Part shown: positions 9,645 to 19,464 of the stretch, piece by piece
Layout: each line of letters starts with the position of its first letter
Numbering within the stretch: the stretch's first letter is position 1
Origin: an uncultured Clostridia bacterium
GTDB lineage: Bacteria > Bacillota > Clostridia > Christensenellales > Pumilibacteraceae
Reading direction: 5' to 3'
Length of the DNA stretch: 64,000 nucleotides
NCBI GenBank assembly: GCA_934270565.1
Contig: CAKQPR010000006.1
Coordinates: 1-64,000 of the forward strand
Position numbers and translations under genes: made by a program
The notes under the pieces: model-generated
Database searches by the model: none
Told to the model about the DNA's origin: nothing
The model's input: only the letters and a program-made list of their open reading frames with translations

Positions 9645-10421
9645 ATGAACGAAAACAAATTCTTTAGTACGAATCTCGACGGCGTTACCGTCACTTTGGC
9701 AATGTACGTGCCCTCGGGCACCCAAAAAAGAGTGCATGCAAACCGCTCCGACCACGGCTTTGCGATTTACGCAAACGCCGAATCGGTTGTCGAATTCGAT
9801 ACCGGAAAAACTTTTTCGATCGGCGACGGACAGGCTCTGTTTTTTCCGCGCGGCTCGAACTACGTGGTGAAAAGCACGATCGGCAGCGGCGGTTGTTACG
9901 CGATAAATTTCCTTTGTCCGCCGCTCGACGGCGCGGAACCGTTCGTCGTGACGACAAAAAACCGCGAAGCATTTCTCTCGGCGTTCCGCAAAGCCTCTCA
10001 GGCGTTCGTTTCCCGCCTCGAAGGGTACAAGGAAGTCTGCCTCGCCATGCTCGCCGCCGTCGCCGCGCGGATAAAAACCGAAAACGCATACGTTCCGAGC
10101 GGAAAAGCGGAAATCGTCCGACCCGCAATCGACTACGCGCGCGAAAATTATACCGATCCCGAGCTTGCGATAGCCGATCTTGCGGCGGCTGCGGGGATAA
10201 GCGAAGTATATCTTCGTCGCCTTTTCCGCTCTGTCTACGGCATAAAACCAAACGAATTCGTTACGAATTTGCGACTTACGCGAGCCAAAGAACTTCTTTC
10301 GAGCGGAACCTGCAACGTTTCCGAAGCCGCCTCGCTCAGCGGTTTCAACGACGTTTACCACTTCTCCCGCCTCTTCAAACGCGTCGTCGGCGTTCCCCCG
10401 TCCGACTACGTCGGACGATAA
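9645..10421 (+). CDS. AraC-family regulator divergent from the glycyl-radical enzyme
   Basis: A 258-residue regulator with a cupin-like N-terminal sensor (residues 1-130) and a C-terminal AraC double HTH (about 160-258): LAIADLAAAAGISEVYLRRLF and NVSEAASLSGFNDVYHFSRLF. It is transcribed away from the glycyl-radical enzyme operon, the usual arrangement of a local activator and its target. GAAACA-type short repeats occur between the two promoters and could be its sites. The mRNA appears leaderless because TATAAT lies six bases before the ATG. Confidence 0.9.
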   Translation: MNENKFFSTNLDGVTVTLAMYVPSGTQKRVHANRSDHGFAIYANAESVVEFDTGKTFSIGDGQALFFPRGSNYVVKSTIGSGGCYAINFLCPPLDGAEPFVVTTKNREAFLSAFRKASQAFVSRLEGYKEVCLAMLAAVAARIKTENAYVPSGKAEIVRPAIDYARENYTDPELAIADLAAAAGISEVYLRRLFRSVYGIKPNEFVTNLRLTRAKELLSSGTCNVSEAASLSGFNDVYHFSRLFKRVVGVPPSDYVGR

Positions 10422-10460
10422 AACGCAAACATAGCGGGAAACCGCGCCGACGGGATTCTC

Positions 10461-10489
10461 TTGACATATTCCGAAACGTATGATACAAT
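10461..10489 (+). promoter_or_regulatory. Promoter of the small membrane-protein gene
   Basis: TTGACA (10461-10466), 17 bases, TACAAT (10484-10489). It rules out an apparent longer reading frame that begins inside the promoter. Confidence 0.75.
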
Positions 10490-10547
10490 AAAAACAAACC
10501 GAACGACACAATCGGTATATCGTTGCGTTTACAGAGGGAAATTTGCC

Positions 10548-11249
10548 ATGATAAAAGGAAGATTCGACGCAAAAAAATTTTTTAGATACGTTGCAATATT
10601 CGTAGCGTCGAATATTTTATTAGGCGTCGTTTGTCTGGGTATAGGCTGTTTATGTATGTCATCTTGCAGTAAGAAGTTTGCCGACGAACATAAGTTTTTA
10701 TATGAAAAAATGAGCGAAATTCCCATCGAATACGAAGGGTATTATCTGGATAAGTGCAATAGTTCGTCCGACGAAAATGTATTTATCGGAAACGACAATA
10801 ACGAATACACGTTTCGGAATAAACTTCTGATCGTTAACCAAAAAAGCACTACCATAAACAACGCTCCGTTTACGTATTGCACGATCGTTTATGAAGAAAA
10901 AGAAATTTCGGCAGACGCGGTATTTATGGAAGAAAGGAGCGCGGTATACGAGCGAATAAATCATATCTGGGATGGAAAACTCAGTGAAAATGCACGCGCG
11001 GAAATGAACGAAATCGTGAGCGTAACGGTATATGACGAAAAAATATTTATAATAACGTGCGGACTGTCCATACGTTTCGTCGGAACTGTTAAAGGAGAAA
11101 GCCCCTACGCTTTATATTATTACGACATAGACGCAGATAAGGTTTATTACTGCGGGTTCTATTCGGGAGAACTCAACAAGTATCAATGTTATAACGGTTT
11201 CAGACCCTATAACAGAATAAAGATAGCAAGCGTCGGACAAAGTTCGTAA
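10548..11249 (+). CDS. Hypothetical membrane-anchored protein
   Basis: The ATG at 10548 follows AGAGGGA and the promoter at 10461-10489. The 233-residue product has a short charged N-terminus, one transmembrane helix (about residues 14-36, VAIFVASNILLGVVCLGIGC) and a soluble outer part of about 190 residues. A Cys after the helix (CMSSC) could be lipidated, but the lipobox is not convincing. I do not recognise the soluble domain. Base composition is more AT-rich than the neighbouring metabolic genes. Confidence 0.7.
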   Translation: MIKGRFDAKKFFRYVAIFVASNILLGVVCLGIGCLCMSSCSKKFADEHKFLYEKMSEIPIEYEGYYLDKCNSSSDENVFIGNDNNEYTFRNKLLIVNQKSTTINNAPFTYCTIVYEEKEISADAVFMEERSAVYERINHIWDGKLSENARAEMNEIVSVTVYDEKIFIITCGLSIRFVGTVKGESPYALYYYDIDADKVYYCGFYSGELNKYQCYNGFRPYNRIKIASVGQSS

Positions 11250-11870
11250 CTCCTGTTACTGAACACCACCATTCGTCACTCGGGTCGCGGCGCTCCCGCT
11301 CGCACCTACACCAAGGGGAAAGGCATTTAAATCCGAGTGGTTAACTTTTAATGTTGCTTCGACCGATTTGCAGAGTCTGACGCCCTCGTCCACACAAAGG
11401 TGTACCTCGTGAATGCACAACATTACGGAAGATGTAAAAACGTTTCGGTAGGGGCGGACGCCCTCGTTCGCCCGACGGCGAGCCGCCGTGGGCAAGTCGG
11501 CGATGCCCGTACTTACTTTCGTTAGAACAGGTAGGGGCGGACGCCCTCGTCCGCCCGTCAACAATACGACACGCTCCACCGCCCCGTCATCTCGAGCGTA
11601 GTCGAGACCAAGGCGGGAGCGAACACGAATGCAAGTGAACGGTACTCTTCAAATACACTGCCGAAGCGTTATGTTATGCGGCGGGACGAGGGCGAACCGC
11701 CCTACCGTCGGCTGCGCCGACGCATAAGGTCGAAAAAGGTTGTAGCAGAGAGGTAGTCGGGTGACGACCGCGGGGGATTTCTCCACTACGCTAACGCTTC
11801 GGTCGAAATGACGTTATAAACAAAATGTTTTTCGATGTGGGCAGACGAGGAACGCCCCTATCTTATAAAG

Positions 11871-12092
11871 GCTTCCCCTTGGGGACCTGTCGCGTAGCGA
11901 CTGATGAGGGGTTGTCTTTTACGTTGCGTTTGTTGTGCCCGACCCCTCATCCGTCTTGCCTTCGCTTTCGCTTCGTCAATCCACCTCCCAGCTCGTAGCA
12001 TAGCTACTTCGCCGCTTTGGCTAAAAACAGTCACCTGTGGACTGTTTTTACGGTGCTTCGCACCGCCGCGTCGCGCCCCCAAGGGGGAAGGC
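11871..12092 (+). repeat. Bipartite repeat copy 2, interrupted by a three-hairpin element
   Basis: The outer element runs from GCTTCCCC to GGGGGAAGGC. Between CCACCTCCC and CCCCCAAGG it carries the ~87 bp three-hairpin element, where the uninterrupted copies read CCACCTTCCCCCCAAGG. Confidence 0.8.
11991..12076 (+). repeat. Three-hairpin interspersed element, copy 2
   Basis: Hairpin 1 is GTAGC-ATA-GCTAC (perfect). Hairpin 2 is TAAAAACAGTC/GACTGTTTTTA with loop ACCTGTG. Hairpin 3 is GGTGCTTCGCACC. The copy is nested in a bipartite repeat. Confidence 0.8.
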
Positions 12093-12340
12093 TTTAAAAG
12101 GCAGTGACACCCTCGTCCGCCCTCAGATAAACGCCGCGTACAAGTATTTGCTTGAAATGTCATATCCCGCTTCGGTAGGGCGGGACGCCCTCGTCCCGCC
12201 GCCAACCAAACGTACACGTTGTCATTTCGAGCGCAGGCATAGCCGTAGTCGAGAAATCCCCTACATTAGAAACGAACACAATCGTACACGACTAACCCCA
12301 AATATTCGCCCGCGGCGAGTCGCCGCCGAGCGAATGTTCT

Positions 12341-13246
12341 TTACTTATAATTCCTCTCGTAGAATCGCACGCCGTCGAAGCCTTGAATACGCTTGTCCGA
12401 ACCGGCGCGGTCGAGCCGTGCGATCGCGAGCGCGCAATAGTCGGGGTTTTGTTCGACCGCAACAAACCGTCTCCCGAGCTTCTTCGCGACGACGGCGGTA
12501 GTGCCGCTCCCCGCGAACGGGTCGAAAACGAGATCGCTCGCGTTCGACGAAGCGAGGATAAGTTTTGCGATAAGTTTTTCGGGCTTTTGGGTGGGGTGAG
12601 CGGTGTTTTCGGGCATCGACCAGTACGGAACGGTGATGTCGCCCCAGAAATTCGACGGACAGGTATCGCGGAACTTGACGCCGTCCGCTTCTTCCCAGTC
12701 CTTGGCGGCGCCGTTTTCGCGGTACGGAGCGATTACTTTTCTGCGGATTTTCACCGCGTCCCGATTGAAAGTATAATCGTCCGAAACAGTGCAGAACCAC
12801 ACGTCCTCGAGCGAATTTTTCCAGTTTTTCAGCGCACCTCTGCCCTTTTCGCGCTCCCACGTTATCCGCGAGCGCACGTCGAAATACTCGCAAAGCACGG
12901 GCGCAATCGCGATACCCGACAGATAATCGCAGCAGACGTACACCGAAGCGGTCGGTTTAAGAAGCGGCAGACACGCTTCGATCCATTTTCTCGTAAAATC
13001 GGCGTATTCCCGCGCTCCCATAGCCTTAAAAATTTTGCCGCCGTAATTTTTGGTAAGGTTATAGGGCGGATCGACTATCAGAAGATCGACCGACCCTTGC
13101 TCCATAAACTTCGCCGCTTCGAAAAAATCGGCGTTGACGACGGCATCGCAACTACCCTTTAAACCGCAAAGAGGAACGCACCGCCCTAAAGCGAGGCGCG
13201 TTTCCTCTTCGGAAAGCGAAAGGGTTTTATTCCTGTTCGACTTCAT
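12341..13246 (-). CDS. Orphan DNA (adenine-type) methyltransferase
   Basis: A 301-residue beta-class amino-methyltransferase: the catalytic motif DPPY (residues 59-62) precedes HPTQKP (217-222) and the SAM-binding DPFAGSGTT (242-250). DPPY usually means N6-adenine methylation. No restriction nuclease gene is adjacent, so it looks solitary. Its ATG, after AAGGAA, lies 16 bases beyond the gyrA stop codon, so it is probably the last gene of a gyrB-gyrA-methyltransferase transcript. Target sequence unknown. Confidence 0.88.
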   Translation of the reverse strand: MKSNRNKTLSLSEEETRLALGRCVPLCGLKGSCDAVVNADFFEAAKFMEQGSVDLLIVDPPYNLTKNYGGKIFKAMGAREYADFTRKWIEACLPLLKPTASVYVCCDYLSGIAIAPVLCEYFDVRSRITWEREKGRGALKNWKNSLEDVWFCTVSDDYTFNRDAVKIRRKVIAPYRENGAAKDWEEADGVKFRDTCPSNFWGDITVPYWSMPENTAHPTQKPEKLIAKLILASSNASDLVFDPFAGSGTTAVVAKKLGRRFVAVEQNPDYCALAIARLDRAGSDKRIQGFDGVRFYERNYK

Positions 13247-13261
13247 ATTGTTCCTTAAAAA

Positions 13262-16051
13262 TTATTCCTCGTCCGCGGGTTCGTTGTCCTCGTCCGAAAC
13301 GTTTTCGTCCTCCGCGGGTTCGTCCGCTTCGCCAAGGGCGATTTCGTCCGCGATAACGTCGTCGGCGGCGTTGACGATTTCGTTGGACTCGAGCATTTCG
13401 TCTCCGTCCTCGGCGCCTTCTTCCGCCGAAATTTCCTTGGCTTCCTCGGGTTCTGCGGGAACGACGGACACGCCGACGATTTTCCCTTCGCCTTTAAGCC
13501 GCATAATTCTCACGCCCTTGGTGTTGCGCGAAATCTTGGAAATTTCCTCTGCGCTTATGCGGATAACGATACCGTTGTCGGCGATAAGCATGACGTCGTC
13601 CGTAGCGGACACGAGTTTGAGCCCCGCGAGCCCGCCCGTAACCTCGTTGAACTTACCGGCAAGCGTTCCTTTACCCGAGCGCGACTGGACGCGGTATTCG
13701 TCGAGATCGGCGCGCTTTCCGAAGCCGAATTCGGACACGGTAAGCACTTCCTTTCTGACTCTCGGCGCTTCTTCGGTCTCTTCCGTTCCGTCCTGCGGCT
13801 CGGCAGTCTCCGCTATTTCGGTAACTCCGGCGGTTACGGCAAGACCTGCCTTTTCTTCCGCCGCCGCTTTTTCGGCAGCTTCGGGGTTTGCGTCCCACGA
13901 ATCGATGACTTCCATATTCACGACGCGTTCGCCGTCCGAAAGCCGTATCGAGCGCACGCCCATACTCGTTCTGCCGGTCGCGCGCACGTCCGAAGCGCGG
14001 AAGCGGATACACATACCGCCGCTCGAAGCGAGCAGGATTTCGTCGCCGCGTTTTGCGATACGGACGGAAATAAGTTCGTCGCCCTCGTCGAGCGTGATCG
14101 CGATTTTACCGACCCTGCGGATCGATTCGAATTCCTTGAGCGGAGTGCGTTTTATGAGCCCGCCGCGCGTAGCCATCACGAGGAAGCCGTTTTCGCCCTC
14201 GCCCTCTTTGACGGGAATGACGGCGGTAACGCGTTCGTCGGGCAGGAGCGAGAGAAGATTGACTATCGCTCTGCCGCGCGCGGTGCGTTCGGCTTCGGGA
14301 ATGCAGTACGCTTTCATGCGGTACACTCTGCCGCGGTTGGTGAAGAACATAAGGTCGTCGTGGGTGCTCGTAATGAACATATTCTCCACGAAGTCCTCTT
14401 CCTTGGGCTTGTGAGCGGTAATGCCCGCGCCGCCGCGATGCTGAGCCTTGTACTCGGAAACGGGCAAGCGCTTGACGTAACCGAAATGCGTCATCGAAAT
14501 AACGACGTTCTCGCGTTCGATAAGGTCGGCGGCGTCGATTTCGTCGAAATTCACGCAGATTTCGGTGCGGCGGGGATCGGCGTAACGGTCGCGGATCTGA
14601 ATAAGCTCGTCTTTAAGAACCTGGCGGAGCATATCTTCCGAAGCGAGTAGCTGTTCGTAGTACGCGATTCTCTCCTGAATTTCCTTGTATTCGCCCTCGA
14701 GTTTTTCGCGGTCGAGCCCCTGAAGCGCTTTAAGACGCATATCGAGGATCGCCTGCGTCTGGATCTCGTCCAGCCCGAAACGCTCCATAAGCCGCTGTTT
14801 CGCGTCGTCGTAAGAGGTGCGGATAATGTGAATAACTTCGTCGATATTGTCCTGCGCGATTATGAGACCTCTGAGAAGGTGAGCGCGTTCGCGCGCCTTT
14901 TTGAGGTCGAAATTCGTGCGGCGAATGATGAGTTCTTCCTGGAATTTGATATATTCGTCGAGAATATGGCGAAGCGAAAGTATCTTCGGCTGGCGCTGAT
15001 TGTCCACGAGCGCGAGCATATTTATCGAGAAGCTCGACTGAAGCGCGGTCTGCGCGAACAGGTGATTGAGCACTACCTGCGGGTTAGCGTCGCGTTTGAG
15101 CTCGATAACGACGCGCATACCGTTGCGGTCGCTCTCCTCGCGAAGGTCGGAAATGCCCTCGAGCTTTTTATCCTTGACCTGATCGGCGATGTTCTTGACG
15201 AGCTGGCGTTTGTTTACCTGATACGGAAGCTCGGTAACTATGATGCGGGTGCGGTGATCCTTGCCGTATTCCTCGAATTCGGTGCGGGCGCGCACGACAA
15301 CCTTGCCTCTTCCCGTAGCGTAAGCCTGACGGATTCCCGCCCGACCCATGATTATGCCCTTTGTGGGGAAATCCGGACCTTTGACGTGTTGCATAAGGTC
15401 CTCGAGCGTTGCTTCGGGGTTGTCGAGAACGCAAACGCACGCGTCGATGACTTCGCCGAGGTTATGCGGCGGAATGTTCGTCGCCATACCTACGGCTATA
15501 CCGGACGAGCCGTTTACGAGCAGGTTCGGGAAGCGCGACGGCAGAACGCGGGGTTCTTTGCGCGATTCGTCGAAGTTCGGATCCCAGTCCACGGTGTCTT
15601 TTTCGATATCGCGGAGCATTTCGTTGCAGATTTTGCTCATACGCGCTTCGGTGTAACGGTAAGCCGCCGGAGGATCGCCGTCCACCGAACCGAAGTTTCC
15701 GTGACCTTCGACGAGCATATATCTCATCGAGAAGTCCTGAGCAAGGCGTACCATCGCGTCGTAAACGGACGCGTCGCCGTGCGGGTGATACCGACCGAGC
15801 ACGTCGCCCACGCAGGTAGCCGATTTTTTGAACGGCTTATCCGAAGTGAGCCCGTCCTCGTACATTGCGTAAAGTATACGGCGATGAACGGGTTTTAAGC
15901 CGTCGCGAACGTCCGGAAGCGCGCGTCCGACGATAACGGACATTGCGTACTCGATATAACTTTTTTCCATTTCGTCCACGAGTTTGCTTTCCGTAATCGC
16001 CTGATTCGGGAAAGCTATATCCTCGGGCTTGTAATCTCTGTTATGTCCCAT
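13262..16051 (-). CDS. gyrA: DNA gyrase subunit A
   Basis: The 929-residue breakage-reunion subunit of gyrase. The catalytic tyrosine is in YRYTE (Tyr133) and the GyrA box appears as QHRGGAG. The quinolone region reads HPHGDASVYD, so the position equal to E. coli Ser83 is Ala (Ala94) and Asp87 is kept (Asp98); natural Ala there is known from mycobacteria. The C-terminal DNA-wrapping domain carries a Glu/Ala/Thr-rich insertion of about 45 residues and a very acidic tail of about 60 residues. It lies 12 bases after gyrB. Confidence 0.97.
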   Translation of the reverse strand: MGHNRDYKPEDIAFPNQAITESKLVDEMEKSYIEYAMSVIVGRALPDVRDGLKPVHRRILYAMYEDGLTSDKPFKKSATCVGDVLGRYHPHGDASVYDAMVRLAQDFSMRYMLVEGHGNFGSVDGDPPAAYRYTEARMSKICNEMLRDIEKDTVDWDPNFDESRKEPRVLPSRFPNLLVNGSSGIAVGMATNIPPHNLGEVIDACVCVLDNPEATLEDLMQHVKGPDFPTKGIIMGRAGIRQAYATGRGKVVVRARTEFEEYGKDHRTRIIVTELPYQVNKRQLVKNIADQVKDKKLEGISDLREESDRNGMRVVIELKRDANPQVVLNHLFAQTALQSSFSINMLALVDNQRQPKILSLRHILDEYIKFQEELIIRRTNFDLKKARERAHLLRGLIIAQDNIDEVIHIIRTSYDDAKQRLMERFGLDEIQTQAILDMRLKALQGLDREKLEGEYKEIQERIAYYEQLLASEDMLRQVLKDELIQIRDRYADPRRTEICVNFDEIDAADLIERENVVISMTHFGYVKRLPVSEYKAQHRGGAGITAHKPKEEDFVENMFITSTHDDLMFFTNRGRVYRMKAYCIPEAERTARGRAIVNLLSLLPDERVTAVIPVKEGEGENGFLVMATRGGLIKRTPLKEFESIRRVGKIAITLDEGDELISVRIAKRGDEILLASSGGMCIRFRASDVRATGRTSMGVRSIRLSDGERVVNMEVIDSWDANPEAAEKAAAEEKAGLAVTAGVTEIAETAEPQDGTEETEEAPRVRKEVLTVSEFGFGKRADLDEYRVQSRSGKGTLAGKFNEVTGGLAGLKLVSATDDVMLIADNGIVIRISAEEISKISRNTKGVRIMRLKGEGKIVGVSVVPAEPEEAKEISAEEGAEDGDEMLESNEIVNAADDVIADEIALGEADEPAEDENVSDEDNEPADEE

Positions 16052-16063
16052 AAGTCCTCTCCG

Positions 16064-17986
16064 TTAAACGTCGATGTTGATGGCGTACTGCGCGTTTCTC
16101 TCGATCCACTCTTTGCGCGGCTCGACCTCTTCGCCCATGAGCACCGAAAAGACGTGATCGGCAAGTTCGGCGTCCTCCATCGTGATACGGCGAAGCGTGC
16201 GCTTTTCGGGGTCCATCGTGGTTTCCCAAAGCTCGTGCGGGTCCATCTCGCCGAGACCTTTGAAACGCGAAATGTCGATTTTGACGTTCGGGTTGCCTTC
16301 GCGCATCTCGGCGGAAACGCGGTCGCGTTCCTCGTCGCTGTACGCGACCCTCGTCGTCTTGCCGCGGCTTAATTTATAAAGCGGCGGAACGGCGGAATAA
16401 ACGTAGCCGTGTTCGATGAGCGGGCGCATGTAACGGAAGAAGAACGTGAGAAGAAGCGTTCTTATGTGCGCTCCGTCAACGTCGGCGTCCGCCATAATGA
16501 TTATCTTGTGGTAGCGCAGTTTTTCGATATTGAATTCCGCGCCTATGCCCGTGCCGAGCGCCACGATCATCGGATAAAGTTTGTCGTTGCCGTAGATTTT
16601 ATCCGCGCGCGCCTTTTCGACGTTGAGCATTTTACCCCACATCGAAAGTATCGCCTGAAACCGCGAATCGCGCCCCTGAATAGCCGAGCCGCCCGCCGAG
16701 TCGCCCTCGACGACGTACAGCTCGCAAAGCGAAGCGTCGCGCTCGTTGCAGTCCTGTAATTTCTCGGGCATCTGTCCCGATTCGAGTCCGGTTTTGCGGC
16801 GCACCGATTCGCGTGCCTTTCTCGCCGCCTCACGCGCCCGAGAAGCCGAAATAGCCTTTTCGATGACCGATTTCGCAACCGCGGGGTTTTCCTCGAAATA
16901 AGTGCCTAAATCCTCGGCTAACGCCTTGCCGACAAGCGCGCGCATTTCCGAGTTGCCGAGCTTCGTTTTCGTCTGCCCCTCGAACTGCGGTTCGGTGAGT
17001 TTTACGCTGATTATCGCGGTAAGCCCTTCGCGAACGTCGTCGCCGCTCACTTTCTCGTCGTCTTTGAGAATCTTGTGCGCCTTGGCGTAATCGTTCACGA
17101 CTTTTGTAAGCGTGTTCTTGAAGCCTTCGAGGTGAGTGCCGCCCTCTTCGGTGTTTATGTTGTTCGCGTACGAGTAAACCGTTTCGGCGTAGCCGTCGTT
17201 ATACTGCATTGCTATTTCGATCGTGCTGTCGCCGTACTGCTCGTCGATATAGAGCGATTCGGGGAAAAGCGTGGTCTTGTCGAGGTTCATATAATTGACG
17301 TAGTCGAGAATTCCGCCCTCGTAGCAGAACTCGTCCTCGCGCTCGCGCTCGGGGCGATTGTCGCGAAGTTTTATTTTGATACCTTTGTTAAGGTACGCCA
17401 CCTCGCGAAGTCTGCCGCGGATCGTCTCGTACGAAAAGTCGAGCGTTTCGAAGATCTGCGAGTCGGGGAAGAACGTGACTTTCGTGCCCGTGCCTTCCGC
17501 TTCGCCGACCTCTTTGAGCGGGTACTGCGGTACGCCGCGCTTGTAAAGCTGACGGTAAAGCTTGCCGTTCTTGCGGACTTCGACTTCGAGCCATTCCGAA
17601 AGCGCGTTTACGCACGAAAGACCTACGCCGTGCAAGCCTCCCGAAACTTTGTAGCCCCCGCCGCCGAACTTACCGCCCGCGTGAAGCTTGGTAAGCACGA
17701 CCTCGACCGCCGAAACGCCCTCTTTGGGGTGAATGTCGATGGGTATGCCGCGCCCGTTGTCCGTGACCGCCACCGCGCCTTCGCGCGTGATTTCCACGTC
17801 GATCGTGTCGCAGAACCCCGCCAGAGCTTCGTCCACGCTGTTGTCCACGATTTCGACGATAAGGTGGTGAAGTCCGCGCTCGTCCGTCGAACCGATGTAC
17901 ATACCGGGGCGCTTGCGGACGGGTTCGAGCCCCTCGAGGACTTGTATCTCGCCCGAATTGTATTCGTTATCGACCTTGTTGCTCAT
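16064..17986 (-). CDS. gyrB: DNA gyrase subunit B
   Basis: The 640-residue ATPase subunit. RKRPGMYIGST and DNGRGIPID belong to the GHKL ATP-binding domain, QTKTKLGN to the transducer, and EGDSAGGSA with DADVDGAH to the TOPRIM metal site. Where many GyrB proteins read PLRGKILNVEK this one has SMWGKMLNVEK. The ATG follows GAGGGAGCT. It is the first gene of gyrB-gyrA-methyltransferase. No promoter was found right upstream; one candidate lies about 570 bases away at 18559-18587. Confidence 0.97.
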   Translation of the reverse strand: MSNKVDNEYNSGEIQVLEGLEPVRKRPGMYIGSTDERGLHHLIVEIVDNSVDEALAGFCDTIDVEITREGAVAVTDNGRGIPIDIHPKEGVSAVEVVLTKLHAGGKFGGGGYKVSGGLHGVGLSCVNALSEWLEVEVRKNGKLYRQLYKRGVPQYPLKEVGEAEGTGTKVTFFPDSQIFETLDFSYETIRGRLREVAYLNKGIKIKLRDNRPEREREDEFCYEGGILDYVNYMNLDKTTLFPESLYIDEQYGDSTIEIAMQYNDGYAETVYSYANNINTEEGGTHLEGFKNTLTKVVNDYAKAHKILKDDEKVSGDDVREGLTAIISVKLTEPQFEGQTKTKLGNSEMRALVGKALAEDLGTYFEENPAVAKSVIEKAISASRAREAARKARESVRRKTGLESGQMPEKLQDCNERDASLCELYVVEGDSAGGSAIQGRDSRFQAILSMWGKMLNVEKARADKIYGNDKLYPMIVALGTGIGAEFNIEKLRYHKIIIMADADVDGAHIRTLLLTFFFRYMRPLIEHGYVYSAVPPLYKLSRGKTTRVAYSDEERDRVSAEMREGNPNVKIDISRFKGLGEMDPHELWETTMDPEKRTLRRITMEDAELADHVFSVLMGEEVEPRKEWIERNAQYAINIDV

Positions 17987-18256
17987 ATAGCTCCCTCTCG
18001 AATAAATACTGTCTGTTTTGATTTGTTTAACTTGTTGCTTGTATAAAAACTCGGCAGGACCGCCCGCAAACCACGCGGAACGCTCCTTAGCCCCGTCATC
18101 TCGAGCGTAGCCGAAACCAAGGCGGGAGCGAACGGCGAGCCGCCGTTGACATATCGGCGATGCCCGTACTTACTTTTGTAAGACGTGGTAGGGGCGGACG
18201 CCCTCGTCCGCCCGCGATTCAGCGATAGCGGACTTTATCTTGCCTTCCCCCTCGGG

Positions 18257-18343
18257 GCGCGACGTGGCGGTGCGAAACACCGTAAAAACAGTCCACAGGC
18301 GACTGTTTTTAGCCAAAGCGGCGAAATAGCTATGCTACGAGCC
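18257..18343 (-). repeat. Three-hairpin interspersed element, copy 3
   Basis: Read on the minus strand, hairpin 1 is GTAGC-ATA-GCTAT, with a G-U closing pair. It adjoins a truncated bipartite-repeat arm (CTTCCCCCTCGGGG). It lies in what may be the gyrB leader, in the same orientation as gyrB. Confidence 0.75.
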
Positions 18344-18558
18344 GAGGAGAATACGATCAGAACTGAACGGTATATCGCATATACTTGCCCGCGCGGGCTC
18401 CGCGCCGATCCGAGTGACGAATGAGGGGATTATAACCTTATAACCCCACACGATACGCTCCTTAGCTTTGTCACCCCGAGCGTAGCCGAAACCAAGGCGG
18501 GAGCGAAAACGATCGCAACCGCGCGTTACACCTTCGGCTTCGCCAAAATCATACTAAT

Positions 18559-18587
18559 ATTATACCATTTTTCGCGCGAAAAATAAA
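18559..18587 (-). promoter_or_regulatory. Candidate distant gyr operon promoter with palindromic operator
   Basis: On the minus strand TATAAT (18559-18564) lies 17 bases after TTTATT (18582-18587). A perfect 16 bp palindrome, TTTTTCGCGCGAAAAA (18568-18583), fills the spacer. An eight-codon frame (MILAKPKV) begins six bases past the -10 box. Transcription would run toward gyrB, about 570 bases away. Confidence 0.4.
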
Positions 18588-19378
18588 GCGTTTTTAAGTG
18601 TTTTCCCGACGAAATAAAAAGTATTTTGTTTTCATTGCCCTTCTCGCGCCCGAAAACGCCCCTATTTGCGCCGAAACGCCCGTCCGAATACGTTTTCCTC
18701 GCGTGCGCGCCCGCGCGAGGACGCGCTGCCGCTATGGGTGCGGAGCCCGCGCGGGCAAGTCGGCGATGCCTGTATTTACTTTTGTAAAGCGTAGTAGGGG
18801 CGTTCCTCGTCCGCCCGCAAAAGTCGAAAATCGTTGTGTCAGTGGATAGTCGGCGGACTTCCGCGGGGGTACGGTATGTCGTTTTAACGGCGTACATTGT
18901 CTCGGTAGGGCGGGACGCCCTCGTCCCGCCGCCAAACCATACGGAACGCTCTCACTTTACGATGGAATATCCGTGATAGCGGACAATATAAAATCATACG
19001 GAACGGCATTTAGCCCCGTAATCTCGAGCGTAGTCGAGACCAAGGCGGGAGCGAACGGCGAGCCGCCGTTGGCAAGTCGGCGATGGCAGGGAGCCCCTGC
19101 GGGCAAGTCGGCGATGCCCGTACTTACTTTCAATAGAGCGTGGTAGGGGCGGACGCCCCCGTCCGCCCAAGGTTATACCGTTTGAGTACAACGATACTTT
19201 GGCGGGCGTAAAACCGCCTCGGTAGGGCGGGACGCCCTCGTCCCGCCGCCAAACCATACGGAACGCTCTTGTTTTACGAAAAAAACAATTCCGCGATAGC
19301 AGACAATATAAAAACCAAGCGGAACGGTACTTAGCCTCTGTCATTGCGAGGAGCGAAGCGACGTGGCAATCGCACTGG

Positions 19379-19464
19379 CGCGACGCGGCGGTGCGAAGCA
19401 CCGTAAAAACAGTCCTCAGGCGACTGTTTTTAGCCAAAGCGGCGAAGCAACTGTGTTGCGAGCC
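19379..19464 (-). repeat. Three-hairpin interspersed element, copy 4
   Basis: On the minus strand hairpin 1 is GCAAC-ACA-GTTGC, both arms changed compared with GTAGC/GCTAC. The loop of hairpin 2 is GCCTGAG. It interrupts a 'cattgcgaggagcgaagcgacgtggcaat' repeat, which resumes as GGGAGGGAATACG. Confidence 0.75.

Larger units (their letters stand above)
11250..12340. repeat. Large intergenic repeat block
   Basis: No gene is seen in 1.1 kb. It has three or more GGGCGGACG/CGTCCGCCC hairpins (11450-11570), a CGGCG-AGC-CGCCG unit, a bipartite repeat with a nested three-hairpin element (11871-12092), and a 'gtcatttcgagcgcaggcatagccgtagtcgag' motif near 12225. The 3' end of the methyltransferase gene abuts it. 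Confidence 0.75.

Noticed and set aside
10461..10547. Upstream start for the membrane protein gene
   Set aside because: The extension consists of the promoter itself; the ATG at 10548 has AGAGGGA in front.
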